Positions 27,281-36,660 of a DNA stretch of 64,000 nucleotides are shown here, piece by piece; the stretch's first letter is position 1; the number at the start of each line of letters is the position of its first letter. A model generated the notes under the pieces. The model did no database searches and was not told where the DNA came from. It worked only from the letters and a program-made list of their open reading frames with translations. The position numbers were made by a program, and so were the translations under genes. The stretch comes from Azospirillum baldaniorum (GTDB taxonomy: Bacteria > Pseudomonadota > Alphaproteobacteria > Azospirillales > Azospirillaceae). The stretch covers positions 1 through 64,000 of the forward strand of contig NZ_CP022260.1 of NCBI RefSeq assembly GCF_003119195.2. Direction: 5' to 3'.

Positions 27281-28936
27281 ATGCCGACGTCCCCCCGTTC
27301 CTCCAGCCTTTCCGCTCTGCTCCACCTCCTGCGCCCCTTCTGGCCGCTGCTGACCGCCGCCACCCTGCTGGGGGTGCTGGGCGGGCTCAGCGTGACCGGG
27401 CTGCTGGCCGCCATCAACCGCATCCTGCACGCCGGCGACAGCCCCGGCGCCGGACTCCTGCTCGCCTTCGCCGGGCTGTGCGCGCTGGCGCTGGCCGGCT
27501 CGGTCCTGTCCGACATCGGCACCAACCGGATCGGGCAGCGGGTCATCGCGCGGCTGCGCAAGGATCTGGGCGACCGCATCCTGACAGCACCAATCGACCA
27601 GTTGGAGCGCTACCGCAGCCACCGCCTGATCCCGGTGCTGACCCACGACGTGGACACCATCAGCGACTTCGCCTTCGTCTTCGCGCCGCTGGCGGTGTCG
27701 CTCAGCGTCACGCTGGGCAGCCTCGTCTATCTGGCGCTGCTGTCCTGGCCGATGTTCCTGGCGACGGCGGCGGCCATCCTGATCGGCAGCGCCGTGCAGT
27801 ACGTCGCGCGCGGCCGTGGCATCGACGGCTTCCAGGAGGCGCGCGCCCACGAGGACGAATTGCAGAAGCACTACCGCTCGCTGGCGGAAGGGGCGAAGGA
27901 GCTGCGCATCAACCGGCCGCGCCGGCTGCGCCTGCAAAGCGAGGCGCTGCGCGGGACCATCGACCGCATCTGCGAGGTCCAGATCCGCTCGATCACCCTC
28001 TTCGTCGTCGCCAAGGGGTTCGGCTCCACCCTGTTCTTCATCGTCATCGGGGTGGCGCTCGGCGTCGAGGCGCTGTGGCCCAGCACCGACCGCGGGACGC
28101 TCAGCGGCTTCATCCTGGTCCTGCTCTACATGAAGGGGCCGCTGGAGCATCTGATCGGCACCCTGCCCATCGTCAGTCGCGCCCAGGTCGCCTTCCGCCG
28201 CATCGCCGAGCTGTCGGCGGCCTTCGCCTCGCCGGAGCCGCATCTGCTGATGAAGGACGACGGACGCCCGCCCGAAACCATCGACTCGCTGGAACTGCGC
28301 GACGCCCGCTACGCCTACCCACCGGCCGGGCCGGACGTGGAGCCCTTCGTGCTCGGCCCCGTGTCGCTGCGCGTCGGGCGCGGCGAGATCCTGTTCATCG
28401 TCGGCGAGAACGGCTGCGGCAAGACCACGCTGATCAAGATGCTGCTCGGCCTCTACGCCCCGCAGGACGGGGACATCCTGTTGAACGGCACCCCGGTCAC
28501 GCCGGAAACGCGCGACGACTACCGCCAGCTCTTCACCACCATCTTCGCCGACTACTTCCTGTTCGACGACCTGATCCAGACGGGCGACCGCGTGCCGGAG
28601 GAGGCTCAGGCCTATCTGGAGCGGCTGGAGATCGCCCACAAGGTCAGTCTGGTCGACGGGGTGTTCAGCACGACCGACCTGTCCACCGGACAGCGCAAGC
28701 GGCTGGCCCTGCTCCAGGCCTGGACGGAGGGGCGGCCGGTGCTGGTGTTCGATGAATGGGCCGCCGACCAGGACCCGGCCTTCCGCAGGATCTTCTACAC
28801 CGAGCTGCTGCCCAGTCTGAAGGCGATGGGCAAGACGATCATCGTCATCTCCCACGACGACCGCTACTTCGACGTGGCCGACCATCTGCTCCGGCTGACC
28901 GCCGGAATGGTCGCCCAGGAGGAATTCACCCGCTAA
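27281..28936 (+). CDS. Cyclic-peptide/siderophore-type ABC exporter (fused permease-ATPase, PvdE/SyrD-like)
   Basis: The 551-residue half-transporter has an N-terminal six-helix membrane domain (about 18-300) and a C-terminal ATPase. It shows Walker A GENGCGKTT (375-383), signature LSTGQRKR, Walker B VLVFDEWAADQDP and the H-loop ISHDDRYF. The SYGQ-like STGQRKR signature and the DEWAADQDP form are hallmarks of the cyclic peptide export subfamily that includes PvdE, where it moves pyoverdine precursors to the periplasm. No peptide synthetase lies in the window. Here it may handle a siderophore or its processed form during uptake. It is followed 122 bp later by a second TonB receptor. Confidence 0.88.
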   Translation: MPTSPRSSSLSALLHLLRPFWPLLTAATLLGVLGGLSVTGLLAAINRILHAGDSPGAGLLLAFAGLCALALAGSVLSDIGTNRIGQRVIARLRKDLGDRILTAPIDQLERYRSHRLIPVLTHDVDTISDFAFVFAPLAVSLSVTLGSLVYLALLSWPMFLATAAAILIGSAVQYVARGRGIDGFQEARAHEDELQKHYRSLAEGAKELRINRPRRLRLQSEALRGTIDRICEVQIRSITLFVVAKGFGSTLFFIVIGVALGVEALWPSTDRGTLSGFILVLLYMKGPLEHLIGTLPIVSRAQVAFRRIAELSAAFASPEPHLLMKDDGRPPETIDSLELRDARYAYPPAGPDVEPFVLGPVSLRVGRGEILFIVGENGCGKTTLIKMLLGLYAPQDGDILLNGTPVTPETRDDYRQLFTTIFADYFLFDDLIQTGDRVPEEAQAYLERLEIAHKVSLVDGVFSTTDLSTGQRKRLALLQAWTEGRPVLVFDEWAADQDPAFRRIFYTELLPSLKAMGKTIIVISHDDRYFDVADHLLRLTAGMVAQEEFTR

Positions 28937-28966
28937 AAATTTCACGGCGATGAAAGAATCCCCTTA

Positions 28967-28992
28967 AGTTCCGCCTACCCCCTTCGTCTTAG
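28967..28992 (+). promoter_or_regulatory. ECF-type promoter candidate upstream of the second TonB receptor
   Basis: AGTT (28967-28970), 14 nt, then CGTCTTAG (28985-28992), 65 bp before the receptor ATG. It differs from the element upstream of the exporter at one base of the -10 block and is spaced identically. No such element precedes the STN receptor at 23.6 kb. Confidence 0.5.
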
Positions 28993-29057
28993 AGCCAGGA
29001 GACGGGTTTCGCAGGACGCGGAACCCGCCGGATCGAGCGTCATTCGGGGGTTTGGAG

Positions 29058-31307
29058 ATGGAGATTGGGGTTGGTGCGGCCGCAGCGGCCGTCCGTCCGG
29101 CGACGGGCACGCGCGGGCGTCTGAAAGCTGTCCTGCTAGCGACGACGATGGCCGGAATGACGGCGTTGGCGCATCAGCCAACCGCCCTGGCGCAGCAGCA
29201 GCCGGCCGGCGGCCCGGTCAGCGGCGGATCGTCCGGCAACGCGACGGTTCTCGCCCCGATCACCGTCCAGGGCGTCGTCGGCGGCACCGGTGGCTATGTC
29301 GCGACGCGCAGCGCCGTCGGCACCAAGGTGGACACGCCGCTCGTCGAGATTCCGCAGACCATCTCCGTCGTGACCCGCGAGGAGATGGACCAGCGCGCCG
29401 TTCAGGATTTCGGCGGTGCTGTCGCCTACTCGCCCGGCATCGTCGTGGTCGATTATCCGGGCGGCCCCGGCGCCCCGGACTTCTCGATGCGCGGCTTCCG
29501 CGACTTCAGCCTGTTCGGCATCTACCGCGACGGCCTGCGGGCCGGTTTCAACAACTACGACACCAATTTCGAGCCCTACGGGCTGGAGCGCGTCGACATC
29601 GTGAAGGGCCCCTCGTCGGTCCTGTTCGGCCAGACCGCGCCCGGCGGCGTCGTGAACCTGACCAGCAAGCGGCCCACGGCCGCTCCGCTGCACGAAATCC
29701 AGCTTCAGACCGGCAGCTACAAGCGCCGTCAGGCCGCCTTCGATCTCGGCGGACCGGTCGATGGCGAGGGCAAGGTGCTCTACCGCCTGACCGGGCTCGG
29801 CCGCCTGTCCGACACCCAGGTGGACCACGCGCCGGACGACCGCTTCTACATCGCGCCGGCGGTGACCTTCAAGCCGACCGACAGGACCAAGCTGACCCTG
29901 CTCGCCAGCTACCAGTCGCTGAAGATGAGCGGGTCGGAGCAGAGCATCCCGCGCAGCGCGCTCGACCTGATCGGCACCGACCTCTATTTCGGCGTTCCGG
30001 GCGTGTCCGACTGGCGGGTGAAGAACACGTCGATCGGCTACGAGGTCGAGCATGAGCTGAGCCCGGGCTGGACGATCCACCAGAACGCCCGCTACATGCA
30101 TTCGCGGGTGAGCTTCCAGTCCTCCTTCAGCACCGAATGGCCGGTCGAGCTGGTGGACGGCCGCTATTACCCGGTGGGGCTGCAGGACCGTCCGAAGAAC
30201 ACCGACACCTACCTGATCGACAGCAACATCCAGGGCAAGCTGACCACCGGCCCGGTCTCGCACACCATCCTGGCCGGCGTCGATTACGGCTACTACTCCG
30301 GCAAGGAGACGCGGCGGAACACGCTGAATTCGCTGGTCGTCGACATCTTCAACCCGATCTATCCGGGGACGGAGTTCCTCTACGCCGACCCCTGGGTGAA
30401 CGGGAAGAGCAAGCTGTCGCAGATCGGCGCCTACCTCCAGGACCAGCTGCGCTACGACAATTGGATCCTGACGCTCAGCGGCCGTCAGGACTGGGTGGTC
30501 GGCAAGGAGGTCGACTATCTTTCCAACGGCTTCCAGACCACGCGCGACCACGACTTCACCGGGCGCGCCGGCCTCGGCTACGTCTTCGACAACGGCATCG
30601 CGCCCTACGCCAGCTACGCGACCTCGTTCCAGCCGAGCACCGGCACGCTGGCGCCGGAACGCGGCGGCGGCACCTTCAAGCCGACCACCGGCACGCAGTA
30701 CGAGGTCGGTGTGAAGTACCAGCCGACGGGCTGGAACAGCTTCATCTCCGCCTCGCTCTACCACATCACCCAGCAGAACGTGTCGACCAACGACCCGCTC
30801 TACAGCGGCTACGCCGTGCAGGAGGGCGAGATCCGCAGCCGCGGTGTCGAGCTGGAGGGCAAGATGGCGCTGACGGAGGCGTTCAGCCTGATCGCCTCCT
30901 ACGCCTTCATCGACGCCGAGATCACCAAGGACAACCCGGCCGTCGGGTCCTCCACCAGCTCGGTCGGGCTGCGGCCGAAGGGGATTCCGCGCCACATGGC
31001 CTCGGCCTGGGGCGACTACACCTTCAAGGCGGGGCCGCTGGACGGGCTCGGCCTCGGGGCGGGGGTGCGCTATGTCGGCTCGTCCAAGAACATCGCCAAC
31101 ACCGCGAGCATCCCCGAGCACGCGCTGATCGACGCCGCCATCCGCTACGACCTGGGCGCCCTGCGTCCGGAGCTGGCGGGCGCCAGCGCCGCGCTCAACG
31201 TCAGCAACCTGACCGACAAAAAATATTATTCGCCGGGCTTCTACGACAACACCGTGCTGTACGGCAACCGCCGCCAGATCCTGGCGACGCTGAAGTACAG
31301 CTGGTAA
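29058..31307 (+). CDS. TonB-dependent siderophore receptor (no STN domain)
   Basis: The 749-residue outer-membrane receptor has a signal peptide ending near TALA-QQQ and an ITVQG TonB-box-like element. The plug domain includes FSMRGFRDFSLFGIYRDGLR and YGLERVDIVKGPSSVLFG, and the barrel ends in KYSW. It closely parallels the STN receptor upstream (for example SYATSFQPS versus GYSTSFQPT), so the two are paralogues. It lacks the N-terminal signalling domain and so is a pure uptake receptor. It leads a tightly packed string of iron-uptake genes with a 10-bp gap to the binding protein. An in-frame TTG six bases upstream is an unlikely start. Confidence 0.93.
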   Translation: MEIGVGAAAAAVRPATGTRGRLKAVLLATTMAGMTALAHQPTALAQQQPAGGPVSGGSSGNATVLAPITVQGVVGGTGGYVATRSAVGTKVDTPLVEIPQTISVVTREEMDQRAVQDFGGAVAYSPGIVVVDYPGGPGAPDFSMRGFRDFSLFGIYRDGLRAGFNNYDTNFEPYGLERVDIVKGPSSVLFGQTAPGGVVNLTSKRPTAAPLHEIQLQTGSYKRRQAAFDLGGPVDGEGKVLYRLTGLGRLSDTQVDHAPDDRFYIAPAVTFKPTDRTKLTLLASYQSLKMSGSEQSIPRSALDLIGTDLYFGVPGVSDWRVKNTSIGYEVEHELSPGWTIHQNARYMHSRVSFQSSFSTEWPVELVDGRYYPVGLQDRPKNTDTYLIDSNIQGKLTTGPVSHTILAGVDYGYYSGKETRRNTLNSLVVDIFNPIYPGTEFLYADPWVNGKSKLSQIGAYLQDQLRYDNWILTLSGRQDWVVGKEVDYLSNGFQTTRDHDFTGRAGLGYVFDNGIAPYASYATSFQPSTGTLAPERGGGTFKPTTGTQYEVGVKYQPTGWNSFISASLYHITQQNVSTNDPLYSGYAVQEGEIRSRGVELEGKMALTEAFSLIASYAFIDAEITKDNPAVGSSTSSVGLRPKGIPRHMASAWGDYTFKAGPLDGLGLGAGVRYVGSSKNIANTASIPEHALIDAAIRYDLGALRPELAGASAALNVSNLTDKKYYSPGFYDNTVLYGNRRQILATLKYSW

Positions 31308-31317
31308 GGCCTCCCCG

Positions 31318-32256
31318 ATGCCCGGCATCAACGGCACCGTCGGCCGGCGCCGCATCCTTCGCACCGCCGCCATGCTCCCTGCCGTCCTGCTCTCTGCCGG
31401 TCTGATGGCCGGCGGCGCGCGGGCGGCGGAGCGAAGGACGGACGGCGGACTCTGCGCGCTCGACTGGACGAGCGCGCAGGCCCTGCTGGCGCTGGGCATC
31501 GTTCCCCGCGGCCTGCCCGAGCTTGACCGCTACCGCCGGGCGGTGGTCGAACCGGCGGTGCCGGACGGCGTTCCGGACGTCGGCGCGCGGGCGGAGCCGA
31601 ACCTGGAGCTGCTCGACCGGCTGGCCCCGGCACGCTTCGTCAGCGACGGCACGCTGTCGGCGGTGCAGGGCCGGCTGGAACGGATCGCCCCGGTCACCGT
31701 CCATCCGCCCTTCGACACCCGCTCCGACAGGGGCGGGCAGCCGGGTGGACAACTCGCCTTCGCCATCGCGTCGCTGCGCGGGCTGGCCGCCGGCCTCGGC
31801 GTGCCGGAGGCGGCGGAACAGGCGGTCGCCCGGCTCGACCGCACTCTGGCGGCGGCGCGCGACCGGCTGTCCGGATGGGAGCCGCGACCGCTCTACATCC
31901 TCAGTGTGCTCGACGGGCGGCGCGTCCTCATCCACGGGCGCAACAGCCTCTATCACGACGTCCTCGACCGGCTGGGCATCGCGAACGCCTGGACCGGCCC
32001 CAGCGGCCCCTACGGCCACGCCACGGTGACCATGGACCGGCTGGCCGGGCGCCCCGACGCCGGGCTGGTCAACATCGGCAGCGAGGGCGGACGGGCGCTG
32101 GAGGCGCTGGCCGCCCTGCCGCTGTTCGCCGGGCTGCCCTTCCTGCGCGAAGGCCGGGTCACCATCCTGCCGCCCATCCTGTTCTACGGCGGCGTCCCGG
32201 CGGCGGAGCGCTTCGCCCGCCTGCTCGGCGAGGGGATTGCGCCGCATCATGGCTGA
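31318..32256 (+). CDS. Periplasmic iron-siderophore binding protein (FhuD/FepB-like)
   Basis: The 312-residue protein belongs to the vitamin B12/iron-chelate binding class, with two alpha/beta lobes joined by a long helix. Its N-terminus GRRRILRTAAML plus a hydrophobic stretch and ARA-AE cleavage site looks like a Tat or Sec signal. The mature part opens with CALDWTSAQALLALGIVPRGLPELDRY, typical of FhuD. RPLYILSVLDGRRVLIHGRNSLYHDVLDRLG in two parts matches the second lobe. It overlaps the FhuB-type permease gene by 8 bp and shares the operon with a FhuC-type ATPase, so it delivers ferric siderophore, probably a hydroxamate. Confidence 0.88.
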   Translation: MPGINGTVGRRRILRTAAMLPAVLLSAGLMAGGARAAERRTDGGLCALDWTSAQALLALGIVPRGLPELDRYRRAVVEPAVPDGVPDVGARAEPNLELLDRLAPARFVSDGTLSAVQGRLERIAPVTVHPPFDTRSDRGGQPGGQLAFAIASLRGLAAGLGVPEAAEQAVARLDRTLAAARDRLSGWEPRPLYILSVLDGRRVLIHGRNSLYHDVLDRLGIANAWTGPSGPYGHATVTMDRLAGRPDAGLVNIGSEGGRALEALAALPLFAGLPFLREGRVTILPPILFYGGVPAAERFARLLGEGIAPHHG

Positions 32257-34243
32257 CACCGCGACGTCATCCCCCTCCCGCCGCTTCGATCCCGCCTGGC
32301 CGGTCATCGGCCTGTTCCTGCTGGCCGGGCTGGTGTCCGCCCTCGTCCTTGAGCGGCAATTGCCGGCCGGGCTGTGGTGGCGGGCGCTCGTCGCTCCCGA
32401 CCCGGGACGGCTCGACCAGCTCGCCGCCCATTACGTCCTGTTCCCGCGCTTCGCGGTCGCCTTGCTGGTCGGGGCGGCGCTGGGGCTCGCCGGGGCCATC
32501 CTCCAGCAGGTCCTGCGCAACCCGCTGGCCGAGCCCGCCACGCTGGGCATCTCCGCCGGCGCGCACCTGTCGCTCGCCGTCGCCACGCTGTGGCTGCCCG
32601 ACGCGCTGGCGCTGGGGCGGGAATGGGTGGCGCTGGCCGGCGCCGGGCTGTCGGCGGCGGCGCTGCTGGCGCTGTCCTGGCGCAAGGGGCTGTCGCCGGT
32701 CACCGTCGTTCTGGCCGGCCTCGTCCTCAGCCTCTACGCCGGGTCGGTCAGCGGCGTGATGGTGCTGTTCAACCACGACCTGCTGATCGGCCTGTTCCTG
32801 TGGGGCGCCGGCTTTCTCGACCAGCAGGATTGGAGCACGGCCGCCTTCCTGGCGCCGCGGCTGGCGATGCTGGCGCTCGCCGCCACGCTGGTCCTGCGCC
32901 CGCTGGTCCTGCTCGGCCTCGGCGAGGGCGGGGCGCGCAGCCTGGGCCTGTCGGTGGCGGGCGTCCGTCTGGCCGGTCTGGTGATCGCGGTGATGCTGGC
33001 GGCGTTGAGCGTCGCCGCCGTCGGCGTGGTCAGCTTCGTCGGGCTGGCCGCCCCGACCATCGTCGGCATGGCCGGCGCCCGCCGGCTGGGTCCGCGCCTG
33101 CTCTGGGCGACACTGTGCGGCGCCGCCCTGCTGTGGGCGACCGACGCCCTGGTGCTGCTGGCCCCGGTCACCTACCGCGAGCTGCCGACCGGCGCCGTCA
33201 CCGCGGTGCTGGGCGTGCCGATGCTGCTGTGGCTGCTGCCCCACCTGCGCACGACGGCACCGCCAGTCACGTCCACCGCCGCGCCGCCGCCGCGGGCGCA
33301 CCGCCCGGCGTTGCTGCTCGCCGCCGGCGCCCTGCTGCTGCCGCTGGCCCTGTGGGCGGCGGTCGCCGCCGGCCGCGGGCCAGACGGCTGGGAATGGAGT
33401 GCTGGCGGCGCTCTTGCCGCGGTGGAGCCCTGGCGCCTGCCGCGGGCGCTCGCCGCGCTGTCCGGCGGGGCGATGCTGGCGGTGGCCGGCGCCACGCTGC
33501 AGCGGATGACCGGCAACCCGCTGGCGGCGCCGGAAATCCTCGGCGTGTCCTCCGGCGCGATCCTCGGTGTGATCGTTCTGATGTTCTCGACCGAGGCGTC
33601 CGGCCGCGGCGCCCAGATCCTGGCCGGTGGGGCGGGAGCGGCGGCGGTGCTGGCGGCGATGCTGGCGCTCGGCCACAGGGACGGCTTTTCGCCCGACCGG
33701 CTGCTGCTGGCCGGGATCGCCACCAGCTCCATCTCCGGGGTCGTCGTCGCCGTCCTGATGGCCGGGCACGACCCGCGCCTGCAGACGCTCGTCACCTGGC
33801 TGTCCGGCTCCACCTACATGGTCGGCCCGACCGACGCGCTGGCGACGGCGCTGCTGGCCGGGCTCGCCGTCGCCGCCATCCCTTTCGTCGCCCGCTGGCT
33901 CGACCTGCTGCCGCTCGGCGGCGGGGTGGCGGCGGCGCTGGGGGTCAGCCCGCCGCTCAGCCGCGCCGTCCTGTTCAGCCTGTCGGCGCTGCTGACCGCG
34001 GCGGCGACGCTGATCGTCGGGCCGCTGAGCTTCGTCGGGCTGATGGGGCCGCACCTCGCCCGCATGATGGGCCTGCAGCGGGCGGCGGCCCATCTCGCCG
34101 GCTCCGCCCTGCTCGGCGGGCTGGTCATGCTGGCGGCCGACTGGCTTGGACGCGGCATGATCTTCCCCTATCAAGTGCCCGCCGGGCTGCTCGCGTCCGT
34201 GATCGGCGGCCCCTTCCTCCTCTGGCTTCTGGGACGGCGCTGA
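32249..34243 (+). CDS. fhuB: Iron-siderophore ABC importer permease, fused double-length (FhuB type)
   Basis: The 664-residue protein contains two homologous FecCD-type permease halves (about 15-335 and 345-660) with roughly ten membrane helices each. Each half carries the family motif before the coupling helix: NPLAEPATLGISAGAHL in the first and NPLAAPEILGVSSGAIL in the second. Each also ends with a GPLSFVGLMGPHLAR or VVSFVGLAAPTIVG segment. Fusion of both halves is the FhuB arrangement; most relatives use two copies of a single-length permease. The ATG at 32249 overlaps the preceding gene and a TTG twelve bases earlier is unlikely. Its stop overlaps the next start by one base. Confidence 0.92.
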   Translation: MADTATSSPSRRFDPAWPVIGLFLLAGLVSALVLERQLPAGLWWRALVAPDPGRLDQLAAHYVLFPRFAVALLVGAALGLAGAILQQVLRNPLAEPATLGISAGAHLSLAVATLWLPDALALGREWVALAGAGLSAAALLALSWRKGLSPVTVVLAGLVLSLYAGSVSGVMVLFNHDLLIGLFLWGAGFLDQQDWSTAAFLAPRLAMLALAATLVLRPLVLLGLGEGGARSLGLSVAGVRLAGLVIAVMLAALSVAAVGVVSFVGLAAPTIVGMAGARRLGPRLLWATLCGAALLWATDALVLLAPVTYRELPTGAVTAVLGVPMLLWLLPHLRTTAPPVTSTAAPPPRAHRPALLLAAGALLLPLALWAAVAAGRGPDGWEWSAGGALAAVEPWRLPRALAALSGGAMLAVAGATLQRMTGNPLAAPEILGVSSGAILGVIVLMFSTEASGRGAQILAGGAGAAAVLAAMLALGHRDGFSPDRLLLAGIATSSISGVVVAVLMAGHDPRLQTLVTWLSGSTYMVGPTDALATALLAGLAVAAIPFVARWLDLLPLGGGVAAALGVSPPLSRAVLFSLSALLTAAATLIVGPLSFVGLMGPHLARMMGLQRAAAHLAGSALLGGLVMLAADWLGRGMIFPYQVPAGLLASVIGGPFLLWLLGRR

Positions 34244-35346
34244 TGCCCCGCTTTTCCTGCGACACCGCGATTCCCCAAGACCTCCTCCCCGGCACCCCCG
34301 CCGCCGCGGCGGACTGGCTGGTCGCCGCCTCCGAGCCCTACGGCCTGACCTTCACCCGCGACGGCGACCGCCGGACGACGGACGGACCGTTCGGCCGCCT
34401 GACTCTGACCGTGGGCACGGACGCGCTGCGTCTGCGGGCGGAATCGGACGACCGCGGCCTCCTGGAGCGGTTTCGCGGCTCCATTACCGAGCAGTTGCTC
34501 GGCCTGCTCGGGGAGGACACGGCGATCGTCTGGACCGGCGACGTCGAGACCGGGGCGCTGTTCGCCGATTTCCGCGAAATCCGCGTCGCCGCCGTCCGCG
34601 ACCTGACCCCGCGCCTGCGCCGCATCACCTTCCACGGCCGGGACCTTGGCCGCTTCGCGACGTCGGACAACCTGCATGTCCGCCTCTACCTGCCGCCGCC
34701 GGGGCTGGAGGCGCCGTCCTGGCCGCGCCCCGGCCCCGACGGGCGGCCGGTCCTGCCCGACCCCGAGCGCCGGCCGGCGGTCCGCTACTACACCCTGCGG
34801 CGCGTCGATGCCGACGCCGGCGAGCTGGACATCGACGTCGTCCTGCACGAGGACGGCGGCCATGATGACGGCCATTCCGGCGAGGCCCCCGGCGCCGACT
34901 TCGCCCGGCGGGCGCGGCCCGGCGACCTCTGCGGCATGTCCGGCCCCTACGGGCTCGGCGTTTCCCCGGCCTCCTGGTACCTGCTGGCCGGCGATGAGAC
35001 GGCCCTCCCTGCCATCGCCCGCATCCTGGAGGAGCTGCCCGACGACGCCCGCGGCACCGCCCTGATCGAGGTGGAGGACGCGGCAGACGAGCTGCCGCTC
35101 CGGGCCCCCGCGGGAATCGCCGTCCGCTGGCTGCACCGCCGCAACGCCGATAGGGCCCGCCCGCTGGTCGAGGCGGTGCGCGCCCTGACCCTCCCGGCGG
35201 ACAGCGCCACTCTGTTCGCCTGGGTCGCCTGCGAGTTCGACAACCTCGCCCGGCTGCGCGAGCATCTGCGCGGGCGCGGCATCGACCGCGACCGCATGCT
35301 CGCCGTCGCCTACTGGCGGCGCACCCCGCCGGGGACGTCGGCATGA
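34243..35346 (+). CDS. Siderophore-interacting ferric reductase with N-terminal DUF2218 domain
   Basis: The 367-residue protein has an N-terminal DUF2218-like domain (about 1-95, SEPYGLTFTRDGDRRTTDGPFG in parts). The siderophore-interacting protein module follows: an FAD-binding barrel with the RYYTLR motif at 181-186 and a NAD(P)H-binding lobe (AGDETALPAIARILEELPD, then FAWVACEFDNLARLREHLR). Enzymes of this family reduce Fe3+-siderophore in the cytosol to release iron. The cysteine in the final lobe and a C-terminal YWRR also match the family. The start overlaps the fhuB stop and its stop overlaps the ATPase start, so it is part of the same translationally coupled operon. Confidence 0.9.
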   Translation: MPRFSCDTAIPQDLLPGTPAAAADWLVAASEPYGLTFTRDGDRRTTDGPFGRLTLTVGTDALRLRAESDDRGLLERFRGSITEQLLGLLGEDTAIVWTGDVETGALFADFREIRVAAVRDLTPRLRRITFHGRDLGRFATSDNLHVRLYLPPPGLEAPSWPRPGPDGRPVLPDPERRPAVRYYTLRRVDADAGELDIDVVLHEDGGHDDGHSGEAPGADFARRARPGDLCGMSGPYGLGVSPASWYLLAGDETALPAIARILEELPDDARGTALIEVEDAADELPLRAPAGIAVRWLHRRNADRARPLVEAVRALTLPADSATLFAWVACEFDNLARLREHLRGRGIDRDRMLAVAYWRRTPPGTSA

Positions 35347-36131
35347 CGCCCGTCACGGAGCCGATGTTCCACCTCGATGGGGTGCGCTTCGCCCTGCCGG
35401 GGCGCCTCCTGCTCGACCTGCCGTCCTGCGACCTCTTCCCCCACCGGGTGACCGCGCTGATCGGCCACAACGGCTCTGGCAAATCGACCCTGCTGAAGAT
35501 TCTCGCCCGCCAGCAGCCGGCCAGCAGCGGGCGGGTGCTGTTCGACGGCCGGCCCCTGGACCGCTGGAAACAGCGGGCGCTCGCCCGCCGCATCGGCTAC
35601 CTGCCGCAGCACATGCCCGCGGCGTCCGGCCTGCTGGTGCGCGAGCTGGTGGCGCTCGGCCGCTATCCGTGGCACGGCGCGCTCGGCGCCTTCCGCGCGG
35701 AGGACGCCCGCAAGGTGGAGGAGGCGCTGGCGCTGACCGACACCGCGCCCTTCGCTGACCGGCTGGTCGACAGCCTGTCGGGCGGCGAGCGGCAGCGGGT
35801 GTGGCTGGCCATGCTGATCGCGCAGGACGCCGGCTGCCTGCTGCTCGACGAGCCGATCTCGGCGCTCGACGTCGCCCATCAGGTGGAGGTGCTGGCCCTG
35901 GTCCGCCGCCTGTCGCGCGAGCGCGGCATCGGGGTGGTCGCGGTGCTGCACGACGTGAACATGGCGGCCCGCTTCTGCGACGACATCGTCGCCCTGCAGG
36001 GAGGGCGGCTGATCGACCGCGGAGCCCCGGCCGAGATCATGACGCCCGCCCGGCTGCGCGCCATCTACGGCCTGCCGATGGCGGTGATCCCCCATCCGGA
36101 CAGCGGGCAGCCGGTCGCGCTGGTGCGCTGA
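35343..36131 (+). CDS. fhuC: Iron-siderophore ABC importer ATPase (FhuC type)
   Basis: The 262-residue ATPase has Walker A GHNGSGKST (41-49), the Q-loop in IGYLPQHMP, signature LSGGERQR, Walker B CLLLDEPISALD and the switch histidine in AVLHDVNMA. The GRYPWHGALG segment after the Q-loop is characteristic of FepC/FhuC proteins. The ATG overlaps the reductase stop by 4 bp (ATGA). It is the last gene of the iron operon, and no terminator hairpin is obvious in the next 200 bp. Confidence 0.92.
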   Translation: MTPVTEPMFHLDGVRFALPGRLLLDLPSCDLFPHRVTALIGHNGSGKSTLLKILARQQPASSGRVLFDGRPLDRWKQRALARRIGYLPQHMPAASGLLVRELVALGRYPWHGALGAFRAEDARKVEEALALTDTAPFADRLVDSLSGGERQRVWLAMLIAQDAGCLLLDEPISALDVAHQVEVLALVRRLSRERGIGVVAVLHDVNMAARFCDDIVALQGGRLIDRGAPAEIMTPARLRAIYGLPMAVIPHPDSGQPVALVR

Positions 36132-36660
36132 GCGTCGGCAAGCGCGCTCAATCCCCGCCGTCTCCCAGGATTCCGAGCTGGCCCGAACGCACGAAGCAAG
36201 GAGCAGACCGCCCTGAACGGCGCGGACCGCGGGCGGTCGGAAACGCTCGCCCAGAGCATCCTGTCCCCAGCCGGTCAGGCGATCCTGCTGCGCCACGGCT
36301 TCGCGAGCCCGTGACGCGGGAGGCGTCACACGCCAACCCTTCCCGCGCCAACCATGGCTTCCCTGACATCATTCTTTAAAATTTGACATCTGTATTTTCA
36401 AATATGTCGTATTTCTACAAATACATCGGACTCTATGTTCCGTTTCATACCAAAATTTACTTTTATTGGTAAATTTTTACTTTCCATACTGCGGGGATGG
36501 AGGGCTGGCGGTGGTCCAGCCACGGTCGAAGCGCTTGCCCCAGCTCCGCTCTCCGCCCTGTCTGTGGTGAAAGAGCGTTTCGGATCGGATCACAGCAATT
36601 TTCTGCTGGTGTGCCGCTCTGAAATCGCCTAAAAGCGGCTTCCCGCTGCAAGGCGGCGAC
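36132..36660. other. Gene-free stretch with AT-rich palindromes before tRNA-Trp
   Basis: No coding region is convincing. The interval turns sharply AT-rich from about 36370 to 36480. It contains two perfect inverted repeats: GTATTT-N4-AAATAC (36409-36424) and AAATTTAC-N8-GTAAATTT (36453-36476). A TTGACA hexamer at 36383-36388 could be a -35 box for the tRNA downstream. The contrast with the flanking GC-rich DNA suggests a regulatory or foreign origin. Confidence 0.45.

Noticed and set aside
29136..31499. Minus-strand open frame of almost 800 codons opposite the second TonB receptor
   Set aside because: It is a composition-driven shadow of the receptor gene.
32374..34242. Second plus-strand frame through the FhuB-type permease, open into the reductase gene
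   Set aside because: The sequence before 34243 is a low-complexity shadow of fhuB; only the part from 34243 is the real reductase, with its own start overlapping the fhuB stop.
36132..36340. Possible gene continuation after the FhuC-type ATPase
   Set aside because: Frames here are short or antisense extensions with no conserved sequence; the ATPase is already full length.
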